Source: Clostridiales bacterium (GTDB lineage Bacteria; Bacillota; Clostridia; Christensenellales; CAG-1252). From it: a DNA stretch of 6,113 nt. This document shows, one piece after another, positions 1-5,156 of this stretch. Numbering within the stretch: position 1 is the first letter of the stretch; each line of letters opens with the position of its first letter. The stretch lies in contig DMCI01000046.1 in assembly GCA_003445835.1 (NCBI GenBank), positions 1 to 6,113 on the forward strand, written 5' to 3'. A program made the translations under genes and the position numbers. Under the pieces are notes generated by a model. That model was not told where the DNA came from, searched no databases, and saw only the letters and a program-made list of their open reading frames with translations.

Positions 1-20
1 TTCAATCTAAACCTTTTAAG

Positions 21-60
21 AAAAAGAAACCCTCGACGTTTGTCGGGGGTCTTCTTTTTT
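21..60. terminator. Bidirectional intrinsic terminator
   Basis: An 8-bp stem (CCCTCGAC at 30-37 with GTCGGGGG at 42-49, one T-G wobble) closes a GTTT loop. On the + strand it is followed by a T-rich tract (52-60), and on the - strand by a T-rich tract made from the A-rich 21-29. It sits 33 bases past the stop codon of the leftward MerR gene, so it can end that transcript. It can also end a rightward transcript entering from outside the window. Confidence 0.8.
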
Positions 61-82
61 GTCACGGTCCGATCTGTGTTTT

Positions 83-520
83 TCAAGAGTGAGCGTTGTC
101 GTACAGTTTTCGGACCTCGGGCGGAAGCCCGTTGGGGATCATTGCGGAAAGATTTTTTTCGTTGCCGTCGCGGATGGCAGTGTCGTAATACCAACATTTG
201 AATTTCAGCATATCGAGGGTCTTTTGCAATCGCACGATCTCTTCTTCCACGATCCTTTTTCTGTTTTCAAACAGTTTTTTGCGGTCGGGGTAGGTGGACG
301 CGCCTTCGACGCACCACGTCATAAACTGCTTGATATCTTTGATCTCAAGCCCGGATTTTTTTAAGCATTCTATCACGCGCAACGCTTCCAGTTCGCCTTC
401 TCCGAATTTGCGGATGCCCGACCTGCGCGTCATTTGGGGGAACAATCCTTCCTTGTCGTAGTAGCGAAGAGTAGATATCGGAAGGTGAAACATTTCGGAT
501 ACTTGACCTATCGTATACAT
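83..520 (-). CDS. MerR-family transcriptional regulator, AdhR/NmlR-like
   Basis: Cytoplasmic DNA-binding regulator of 145 residues, a normal length for small MerR proteins. An N-terminal winged helix-turn-helix (about residues 2-70) opens with YTIGQVSEMFHLPISTLRYY, followed by the usual DKEGLFP segment. A long charged helix (about 80-112) should form the antiparallel dimer coiled coil, and the C-terminus is short with no metal-binding cluster. Cys52, in the segment IECLKKSG, appears to occupy the place of the conserved cysteine by which AdhR/NmlR-type regulators sense carbonyl electrophiles or thiol stress. Cys70 and Cys109 are also present. The start at 520 is chosen because AAAGGAG lies 5 bases upstream and the conserved MerR N-terminus begins there. 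An in-frame upstream ATG at 604 would add 28 unrelated residues and lies upstream of the predicted transcription start. The gene is divergent from the hydrolase operon, whose promoter carries a MerR-type operator, so it is the likely regulator of that operon and of itself. Family membership is sure; the AdhR/NmlR subgroup is likely. Confidence 0.93.
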   Translation of the reverse strand: MYTIGQVSEMFHLPISTLRYYDKEGLFPQMTRRSGIRKFGEGELEALRVIECLKKSGLEIKDIKQFMTWCVEGASTYPDRKKLFENRKRIVEEEIVRLQKTLDMLKFKCWYYDTAIRDGNEKNLSAMIPNGLPPEVRKLYDNAHS

Positions 521-546
521 AAGCTCTCCTTTTTTTGAAAAAAGTA

Positions 547-577
547 TTGACGTAAAGTTAGGTTTAGGTTTTATAAT
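547..577 (+). promoter_or_regulatory. MerR-type promoter of the hydrolase-flavoprotein operon
   Basis: The -35 is TTGACG (547-552) and the -10 is a perfect TATAAT (572-577), separated by 19 bp instead of the usual 17. This long spacer is the hallmark of promoters that MerR-family proteins activate by twisting the DNA. Transcription should start near 584, leaving a leader of about 44 bases before the ATG at 628. No other promoter is seen between 584 and 628. Confidence 0.8.
551..568. promoter_or_regulatory. Putative MerR operator (7-4-7 inverted repeat)
   Basis: Two 7-base half sites, CGTAAAG and GTTTAGG, are separated by TTAG and are inverted to each other at 5 of 7 positions. The site fills almost all of the spacer between -35 and -10, where MerR-family dimers bind. 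The 7-4-7 layout and TAAA cores resemble the operators I recall for AdhR-type regulators. The site also covers the early transcribed region of the divergent regulator gene, so binding there could repress it. This is assigned from position and symmetry only. Confidence 0.65.
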
Positions 578-580
578 GTC

Positions 581-609
581 ATTGTAGCACGTAATGGTTT
601 GCAATTCAA
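581..609 (-). promoter_or_regulatory. Promoter of the MerR-family regulator gene
   Basis: Read leftward, TTGAAT (609-604) and TACAAT (586-581) are separated by 17 bp. Predicted transcription starts near 574 and gives a leader of about 54 bases before the ATG at 520. It overlaps the start region of the divergent operon promoter, so the two polymerases probably compete for the same DNA. Confidence 0.65.
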
Positions 610-627
610 CCGTTTGGAGGATATTAA

Positions 628-1629
628 ATGATAAAAAAAGAAAAACTCAAATTGACGCGCGAGTGGGATAAGACTTTTCCGCAAAGCGACAAAGTGGATC
701 ATCGCAAAGTAACTTTTGTCAATCGTTACGGCATCACTTTGGCGGCGGATGCGTACATTCCAAAAAATGCAAAAGGAAAATTGCCGGCAATCGCCGTCAG
801 CGGGCCTTTCGGCGCGGTGAAGGAACAGTGCTCGGGATTATATGCGCAAAAGATGGCGGAACGCGGCTTCTTTACGATCGCGTTCGATCCGTCTTTTACG
901 GGGGAAAGCGGTGGACGAGTCCGCTATATGGCGTCGCCGGATATCAACACCGAGGATTTTATGGCGGCGGTGGACTTTCTTTCGCTTGAAAAAGCGGTCG
1001 ACCCGGATCGGATCGGTATGATCGGCATTTGCGGATGGGGCGGCATTGCCATCAATGCGGCGGCGTTGGATACCCGCGTCAAGGCGACGGCGGCTATGAC
1101 GATGTACGATATGACGCGCGTAAACGCAAAAGGGTATTTTGACGGGGAAGACAACGAGGAAGCGCGATACGCCAAGCGCGCGGCGATGTGCGCGCAACGT
1201 CTCGTCGACCTGAAAAACGGCGAATACAAACTCGGCGGTGGGGTGGTGGATCCTCTTCCCGAAGACGCGCCTTTGTTTGTGAAAGACTACTACGACTATT
1301 ATAAAACGAAGCGCGGATACCATCCCCGTTCGCTCAACTCAAACGGAGGGTGGAACGTGATCGGATGCGAAAGTTTTATCAATCAACCGATCTTGGCGTA
1401 TTCCGGAGAGATCCGTTCCGCGGTTTTGATCGTCCACGGAGAGGCGGCGCATTCCTGTTACTTCGGCAAAGACGCATACGCAAATATGGTCGCAAACGGC
1501 AAGTACGTCGATAACAAAGAGTTGCTTCTTATTCCGAAAGCGTCGCACGTCGATCTGTACGACGGCGGCAAAAACGGCGCGATCCCGTTTGCCAAACTCG
1601 AAACGTTTTTTAAAACGTATCTTAAATAG
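628..1629 (+). CDS. Alpha/beta hydrolase with Cys nucleophile (dienelactone hydrolase/S15-like)
   Basis: A 333-residue cytoplasmic protein with no signal peptide. The core alpha/beta-hydrolase features are visible: an N-terminal strand region with NRYGITLAADAYIP (32-45), the oxyanion-side strand KLPAIAVSGPFG (51-62), the strand FTIAFDPSFTGESGG (82-96), and the nucleophile elbow GICGWGG (133-139), in which Cys135 takes the place of the usual Ser. An insertion of about 90 residues (160-250), rich in Asp, Glu and Tyr, probably forms a cap over the active site. Glu272 in IVHGE is the candidate acid and His307 in KASHVDLYD the catalytic His. A Cys nucleophile is known from dienelactone hydrolases, but the substrate here cannot be told. 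The start has GGAGG 7 bases upstream. It is the first gene of the MerR-controlled operon, and the next gene begins 3 bases after its TAG stop. Confidence 0.88.
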   Translation: MIKKEKLKLTREWDKTFPQSDKVDHRKVTFVNRYGITLAADAYIPKNAKGKLPAIAVSGPFGAVKEQCSGLYAQKMAERGFFTIAFDPSFTGESGGRVRYMASPDINTEDFMAAVDFLSLEKAVDPDRIGMIGICGWGGIAINAAALDTRVKATAAMTMYDMTRVNAKGYFDGEDNEEARYAKRAAMCAQRLVDLKNGEYKLGGGVVDPLPEDAPLFVKDYYDYYKTKRGYHPRSLNSNGGWNVIGCESFINQPILAYSGEIRSAVLIVHGEAAHSCYFGKDAYANMVANGKYVDNKELLLIPKASHVDLYDGGKNGAIPFAKLETFFKTYLK

Positions 1630-1632
1630 AAT

Positions 1633-2628
1633 ATGAAGCGGATCGTTATCGGTATTCTATTTGTCATACTGCTTTTTTCTTTGGTGGTCTTCTGTGCTGC
1701 GTGCGGCGAAAGCGATCGACCCAAAGATAGCCAACAGGGGTCTTCCGACACGGCTTTGCAAGAGGTCGATGCGAAGGATGCCTTGGTCGTCGTGTTTTCC
1801 GCTACGGGTACGACAAAAGGCGTCGCCCAAAAGATAGCGCGGCTTACGGGCGCGGAATGGAAAGAGATCCTTCCCTCCAAAGCGTATACGAGCGCGGATC
1901 TGAACTACGGCGACGCAAACAGCAGGACGTCAAAGGAGCAAAATGATCCGAGCGCTCGTCCCGAGATCGCAAGTAAGATCGACCTTGAGGGATGCAAGAT
2001 CCTTTATCTCGGTTATCCGATATGGTGGGGACAAGCGCCGCGCATTATGAGTACGTTTGTGGAAAGCAAAAACTTTGAAGGGATCACCGTCATTCCGTTT
2101 TGCACTTCCGGGTCCAGTGATATCGGACAAAGCGACGACGCCTTGGCGGCGCAGGCGGGAAGCGGCACCTGGTTGCAAGGAAAGCGGTTTTCCGCAAACG
2201 TAAGCGAAAAGACGTTACAAAACTGGCTTGTCGAAGTGACGCCGAAGTCCGAGGGAGGAGATACTGTGAAAAAAGATCTGCGTTTGTTCGTCAACGATAC
2301 GGAAGTTTCCGTCGAGTGGCAAAACAACGAGTCGGTAAACGCTTTAAAACAACTTGTTTCACCCGATCCGCTCGTTGTGAATATGTCGCCATACGGTGGG
2401 TTTGAGCAGGTGGGGGATCTCGGAACGACGCTTCCGCAAAGCGATACGCGGATCACCACGGAAGCCGGCGACGTCGTTTTGTATTCCGGGGATCAGATCG
2501 TCCTTTTTTACGGGTCAAATACTTGGGCGTATACAAAGCTCGGAAAGATCGTGGATAAATCGACAAATGAACTGAGAGCGTTGCTTGATAAAGACAACGT
2601 GACTATTACCATTTCTTACGGAGGATAA
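1633..2628 (+). CDS. Exported lipoprotein: flavodoxin domain plus cyclophilin-like domain
   Basis: A 331-residue protein predicted to be lipid-anchored on the outer face of the membrane. Residues 1-23 form a basic-hydrophobic signal peptide (MKRIVIGILF and on), and Cys24 in CAACGES is the likely lipidated residue, although Cys at the -3 position is unusual for a lipobox. A short polar linker follows (25-48). Residues about 50-203 are a flavodoxin domain (Flavodoxin_4 type): the FMN phosphate loop is SATGTTKGVA (56-65) and the isoalloxazine-side segment is GYPIWWGQAP (127-136). Residues about 213-329 match the bacterial cyclophilin-like 2 domain, with MSPYGGFEQVG (251-261), GDVVLYSGDQIVLFYG (279-294) and NTWAYTKLGKI (296-306). 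Such two-domain lipoproteins occur in Clostridia, but their partner and reaction are not known to me. The gene lies in the same frame as the preceding hydrolase, after TAG and AAT, and has no visible ribosome site, so it probably depends on translational coupling. Confidence 0.88.
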   Translation: MKRIVIGILFVILLFSLVVFCAACGESDRPKDSQQGSSDTALQEVDAKDALVVVFSATGTTKGVAQKIARLTGAEWKEILPSKAYTSADLNYGDANSRTSKEQNDPSARPEIASKIDLEGCKILYLGYPIWWGQAPRIMSTFVESKNFEGITVIPFCTSGSSDIGQSDDALAAQAGSGTWLQGKRFSANVSEKTLQNWLVEVTPKSEGGDTVKKDLRLFVNDTEVSVEWQNNESVNALKQLVSPDPLVVNMSPYGGFEQVGDLGTTLPQSDTRITTEAGDVVLYSGDQIVLFYGSNTWAYTKLGKIVDKSTNELRALLDKDNVTITISYGG

Positions 2629-2629
2629 A

Positions 2630-3166
2630 ATGAAAAAAGTTTTGATCATTACGACAAGTCTCAGACGTAACAGCAATTCCGAAGCGCTCGCATTGGCTTT
2701 TGCCGAGGGCGCAAGATCGGCGGGCAACGACGTGGAAGTCGTTTCGTTAAAGGACAAAAAGCTTGCTTTTTGTAAAGGATGTTTTGCTTGTCAAAATATC
2801 GGGCATTGCGTGATCGACGACGACGCCAACGCCATAGCGGATAAGATGGAGCAAGCGGAAGTCATCGTGTGGGCGACGCCCGTCTATTACTACGGAATGA
2901 GCGGACAGATGAAAACGTTGATCGACCGCGCCAATTCCCTCTATTCCAGACCCTACAAATTCAAAAAGGTCTATTTGCTTGCGACGGCGACCGAGAACGA
3001 ATCCTTTACGCCGGAAGGCACGGTGAAGGGCGTGCAAGGTTGGGTGGATTGCTTTGACGACGTGGAGTTTACGGACACGCTTTTCGTCGGCGACGTCACC
3101 GACCCGAACGATATCCAAGGAAATCCCGGCGTCAAAAAGGCGTTTGACCTCGGCGCGACGGTGTAA
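2630..3166 (+). CDS. NADPH-dependent FMN reductase / iron-sulfur flavoprotein-like protein
   Basis: A 178-residue cytoplasmic flavodoxin-fold protein. The N-terminal strand and phosphate loop are KKVLIITTSLRRNSNSEALA (2-21), as in NADPH-dependent FMN reductases. A cysteine cluster C48-x2-C51-x2-C54-x5-C60 follows, within the spacing of the compact [4Fe-4S] motif of archaeal and clostridial iron-sulfur flavoproteins. ATPVYYYGMSGQMKTLIDR (82-100) is the flavin-side loop and dimer helix typical of the family. It probably passes electrons between NAD(P)H or ferredoxin and a quinone, electrophile or other acceptor; the acceptor is unknown. GGAGG lies 5 bases before the ATG, inside the last codons of the lipoprotein gene. 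Only one base separates that gene's stop from this start, so the two are probably coupled. It is the last gene before a strong terminator. The flavoprotein fold is sure, and iron-sulfur binding is likely but not proven. Confidence 0.9.
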   Translation: MKKVLIITTSLRRNSNSEALALAFAEGARSAGNDVEVVSLKDKKLAFCKGCFACQNIGHCVIDDDANAIADKMEQAEVIVWATPVYYYGMSGQMKTLIDRANSLYSRPYKFKKVYLLATATENESFTPEGTVKGVQGWVDCFDDVEFTDTLFVGDVTDPNDIQGNPGVKKAFDLGATV

Positions 3167-3171
3167 CGCAC

Positions 3172-3216
3172 AAAAAAACGGCGATCCTACTCGGTAGGTC
3201 GCCGTTTGTTCTTTTT
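3172..3216. terminator. Strong bidirectional intrinsic terminator
   Basis: A 14-bp GC-rich stem with one bulged T (left arm 3176-3190, right arm 3194-3207) closes a TCG loop. Rightward it is followed by a T-rich tract to 3216 and ends the three-gene operon, 9 bases after its stop codon. Leftward it is followed by seven consecutive T residues (complement of 3172-3178) and ends the DUF1540 gene transcript. It separates two convergent units. Confidence 0.92.
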
Positions 3217-3237
3217 AGGCATCGTTTCGCAGCCGTT

Positions 3238-3546
3238 TTAAGTGCGTTTGCGCGTCATACATTTGGTCTTGACCAAGCCGTCTTCGATGTTGATGGCTTC
3301 GAGGCCGCACATACTGTTCACGTTGAAAATGCAGTCGGCGGAACATTGTACGACGGTGTCCACGTTGTCAAGGATGTCCGCTTCGGGCGCGGCTTCGTAA
3401 TTGGCAAATATCTGTGAGAGTTCGCCTCCGGCGCGCTTGACCTTGCTTTTGCAAACGCCGCCCACGCCGATGTCGATGATCCCCGCCATACAGCGTTCGC
3501 ATTCGTTATGTTCGCAGTTACTTGTTCCGCATCTGAGTCCTTTCAT
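3238..3546 (-). CDS. Small Cys-rich protein with two DUF1540-like repeats
   Basis: A 102-residue protein with ten cysteines and no signal peptide or membrane segment. The first repeat (about 5-32) is LRCGTSNCEHNECERCMAG, with Cys6, 11, 16, 19 and a later Cys32. The second (about 67-96) is VQCSADCIFNVNSMCGLEAI, with Cys68, 72, 80 and a later Cys96. The C-x3/4-C-x7-C pattern followed by a hydrophobic IDIG or INIE strand is that of DUF1540, a short domain common in Clostridia. The cysteine pattern suggests metal (zinc or iron) binding, but no function is established. The start is set by GAGG 8 bases upstream and by the conserved repeat beginning directly after it. The reading frame stays open further upstream, but only as an antisense-frame shadow of rplI. 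The gene lies downstream of the rplI terminator with no convincing promoter of its own, so it may be expressed by read-through. Confidence 0.85.
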   Translation of the reverse strand: MKGLRCGTSNCEHNECERCMAGIIDIGVGGVCKSKVKRAGGELSQIFANYEAAPEADILDNVDTVVQCSADCIFNVNSMCGLEAINIEDGLVKTKCMTRKRT

Positions 3547-3598
3547 CTTTTTCACCTCGCTGTTATTATGAGCGTAAGCGAAAAAATTTATTCCAAAT

Positions 3599-3632
3599 AA
3601 AAAAATGCATTGCCTAATTTCGACAATGCATT
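3599..3632 (-). terminator. Intrinsic terminator of rplI
   Basis: A perfect 9-bp stem (AATGCATTG at 3604-3612 with CAATGCATT at 3624-3632) has an 11-base loop. Read leftward it is followed by seven T residues and then ATTT. It lies 18 bases past the rplI stop codon. The stem is AT-rich, so termination may be partial and leave some read-through into the DUF1540 gene. Confidence 0.75.
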
Positions 3633-3650
3633 CTTTATTTATAAACTCAT

Positions 3651-4097
3651 TTATTTCAACTCCGAAACGACTACGTTGATTTTCGTTTTGACCCCGGGAT
3701 ATAACTTCACTTCCACGGTGGCTCTGCCCAGTTTTTTCAAGGGCTCTTCCAGCATAATGTTCTTTTTGTCCACTTCGTAGCCTTGCTTTTTGAGTTCCTC
3801 GGCGATCTCCTTGCTGGTCACGCTGCCAAACAATTTTCCGCTTTCGCCGCATTTGACGTAAACGGTGACCGTCGCCATGTTGAGTTTTTCCGCCGCCGCT
3901 TTTGCCGCCGCAAGTTCCTTTTCCTTACGGGCGATCTCCGCCGCTTTCTTTTGGTTGGTTTCGTTGACCGCGCCCGCGGTTGCCGCTACGGCAAGCCCCT
4001 TGGGGAGCAAAAAGTTCATCGCATAGCCGTCGTTGACGTTGATGATATCGCCTTTCTTTCCTTTGTTTTTCACATCTGCGGTTAATACGACCTTCAT
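3651..4097 (-). CDS. rplI: 50S ribosomal protein L9
   Basis: A 148-residue protein, the usual length for bacterial L9. It binds 23S rRNA near the base of the L1 stalk and helps keep the reading frame. The N-terminal RNA-binding domain carries the full L9 signature from Gly13 to Thr40 (GKKGDIINV, then [13 protein letters not shown]). An Ala/Lys-rich connecting helix spans about 43-74, with repeated [21 protein letters not shown] character. The C-terminal domain (about 75-148) contains [16 protein letters not shown] (87-102). GAGG lies 7 bases before the ATG, and a clear promoter lies just upstream. The usual neighbours are absent: neither rpsF-ssb-rpsR nor the gdpP and dnaB pair seen in many Bacillota is here. 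The gene stands between an unknown protein and a DUF1540 protein, with its own promoter and terminator. Confidence 0.98.
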   Translation of the reverse strand: MKVVLTADVKNKGKKGDIINVNDGYAMNFLLPKGLAVAATAGAVNETNQKKAAEIARKEKELAAAKAAAEKLNMATVTVYVKCGESGKLFGSVTSKEIAEELKKQGYEVDKKNIMLEEPLKKLGRATVEVKLYPGVKTKINVVVSELK

Positions 4098-4124
4098 AAT
4101 GATACCTCTTTTTTCGTTTTCCTT

Positions 4125-4153
4125 ATTGTATCACAAACCTTTGTCGATGGCAA
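4125..4153 (-). promoter_or_regulatory. rplI promoter
   Basis: Read leftward, TTGCCA (4153-4148) and TACAAT (4130-4125) are separated by exactly 17 bp, each hexamer 5 of 6 to consensus. Transcription should start near 4118, giving a leader of about 20 bases that contains the GAGG ribosome site. It lies between the upstream gene's stop and rplI, so L9 can be made independently of that gene. No terminator for the upstream gene is visible here, so read-through into rplI is also possible. Confidence 0.8.
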
Positions 4154-4166
4154 TACGATTGACCGT

Positions 4167-5084
4167 TTATTCTTCGTCCGATCGAACGTTTTGTATCCTT
4201 CCCGCCTCGTCAAAGTCAAAATCGTAGGTGACGGCGACAAGTTCCGTTCCTCGTCGGGTAATGGCGGTGACGGCGGTGGGGCTTTTGTCAAAAAGAGGCG
4301 TTTCGACGCAAAGGATCTTTCCGAAGTAATCCGCCATCGCTCCCGCGTCCGCAATTTCGGGGGAGAGAAGGTTTTTGACTGCCTCTTCGTCTTCCGCAAG
4401 GACGGCTTCCAAAAGCAGGCGCCCCATCTCCTCTTGCCTGAACGTATGATCGTTTGCGCATTTTATCATTTTAGAACACTTAAAGCCGTCTCCTTGCCAA
4501 AGATAAGCGGTCGTGACCGTTCGTTGTCGCAAATCGTCGTAGCGGCGCTTGACTACGACTTCGTTGCCGCGGCAAAGGATGCTTTCCCCAAAGGTTTCCA
4601 ACAAAAGCCGCGCCGAGCTTTTTGACAAAGCGATCATCGCAAGGTATTCCCCCTCGGGGCAGGATGCGGAAAGTTTGACGATGGCGTCCTTTTGCCCGTT
4701 GATCCGTTCAAAACGCGGTGCAAAAAGGGTCGTCGACGCCTTCCATTCCGCAGACGCGGCGCCCGACACCGTAAGACGGAAAGGCGGCGCGCATTCCACG
4801 CAAAAATCCTCTTCTCCCACGCGGAGGTCAATGCTTCTTTGGGTGCGCAAGCAGGCGGGCAGGCGGGGCGCGGGGCAAAGTTCGACCCCCTCCTTTCGGC
4901 GGATCAAATCGACGCCTTCCCCCGTGAGCAACAGTTTGCCGCCTTGCACCGTGGCAAAGCAACACCCGCAACCCCCTTCCGACACAAAGCAAAGCAGGCG
5001 GCGCTCCCCCTCGTCCAAGGAGAAAGCGCGCCTGACGGCAAATCCGTCTACAAAAAACTGCCCACCGCTAACGAATATTTTCAT
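4167..5084 (-). CDS. Protein of unknown function, Cys-rich, possible NTF2-like C-terminus
   Basis: A 305-residue protein that I do not recognise. It has no signal peptide or membrane segment. The start is fixed by GAGG 6 bases before the ATG; the frame stays open for 33 more codons upstream, but those overlap the promoter region and the divergent gene. The N-terminal part (about 1-125) looks beta-rich, with repeated short strands and Gly turns (GGQFFVDGF, GGKLLLTGEG) and a CGCC cluster (39-42). There are 13 cysteines in all, many for a cytoplasmic protein of this size. The middle (about 126-212) alternates strands and short helices. The last part (about 217-305) reads as helix, helix, then strands (LLLEAVLAEDEEAVKNLLSP, ADYFGKI, VAVTYDFDFDEAGRI), which recalls an NTF2/SnoaL-like fold; this is a weak impression from pattern only. 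It is divergent from the DUF2156 gene and upstream of rplI, and the context gives no function. Confidence 0.8.
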   Translation of the reverse strand: MKIFVSGGQFFVDGFAVRRAFSLDEGERRLLCFVSEGGCGCCFATVQGGKLLLTGEGVDLIRRKEGVELCPAPRLPACLRTQRSIDLRVGEEDFCVECAPPFRLTVSGAASAEWKASTTLFAPRFERINGQKDAIVKLSASCPEGEYLAMIALSKSSARLLLETFGESILCRGNEVVVKRRYDDLRQRTVTTAYLWQGDGFKCSKMIKCANDHTFRQEEMGRLLLEAVLAEDEEAVKNLLSPEIADAGAMADYFGKILCVETPLFDKSPTAVTAITRRGTELVAVTYDFDFDEAGRIQNVRSDEE

Positions 5085-5126
5085 TTTATACCTCGCATAT
5101 TTTCGTGCAAAAAGCCGCAATTTCGT

Positions 5127-5156
5127 TGTATAATAAAGTATGCTTGATTTTCGCAA
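5127..5156 (-). promoter_or_regulatory. Candidate promoter of the unknown-function gene
   Basis: Read leftward, TTGCGA (5156-5151) and TATACA (5132-5127) are separated by 18 bp, each hexamer 4 of 6 to consensus. Transcription would start near 5120, giving a leader of about 36 bases that holds the GAGG site. The -35 lies inside the first codons of the divergent gene, and the -10 shares bases with that gene's -10. An alternative is TTGTCT (5165-5160) with CATACT (5142-5137), 17 bp apart. Confidence 0.5.
5129..5134 (+). promoter_or_regulatory. -10 element of the DUF2156 gene; predicts a leaderless mRNA
   Basis: A perfect TATAAT ends 5 bases before the ATG at 5140, so the expected start of transcription falls on or next to the A of the start codon. 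No good -35 is present; TGCAAA (5106-5111) is the nearest at 17 bp. No ribosome site lies before the ATG. Either the mRNA is leaderless, or it is made from a promoter I cannot see. Confidence 0.55.

Noticed and set aside
6..20. Second copy of the regulator operator near the window start
   Set aside because: It shares GGTTTAG on the - strand with the 551-568 site, but there is no second proper half site and no -35/-10 around it.
838..1323. Leftward 161-codon frame inside the hydrolase gene
   Set aside because: Composition is Arg/His/Val-biased with no recognisable motif; the opposite strand is a clear enzyme gene.
3570..3596. Promoter for the DUF1540 gene (TTGGAA with CATAAT, leftward)
   Set aside because: The spacer is 20 bp and the predicted start would fall on the ribosome site, so it is not convincing.
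3547..3852. Extended N-terminus for the DUF1540 gene
   Set aside because: The frame is open but overlaps rplI on the same strand, gives an Arg/Gln-rich sequence typical of a shadow frame, and the GAGG site lies before 3546.
4141..4166. Terminator after the unknown-function gene
   Set aside because: Only a 4-bp stem (CAAT/ATTG) is present and no T tract follows.
4549..5147. Long rightward open frames opposite the unknown-function gene
   Set aside because: They are rich in Arg, Lys, Pro and Ser, lack ribosome sites and show no family signatures, as expected for antisense frames of a codon-biased gene.
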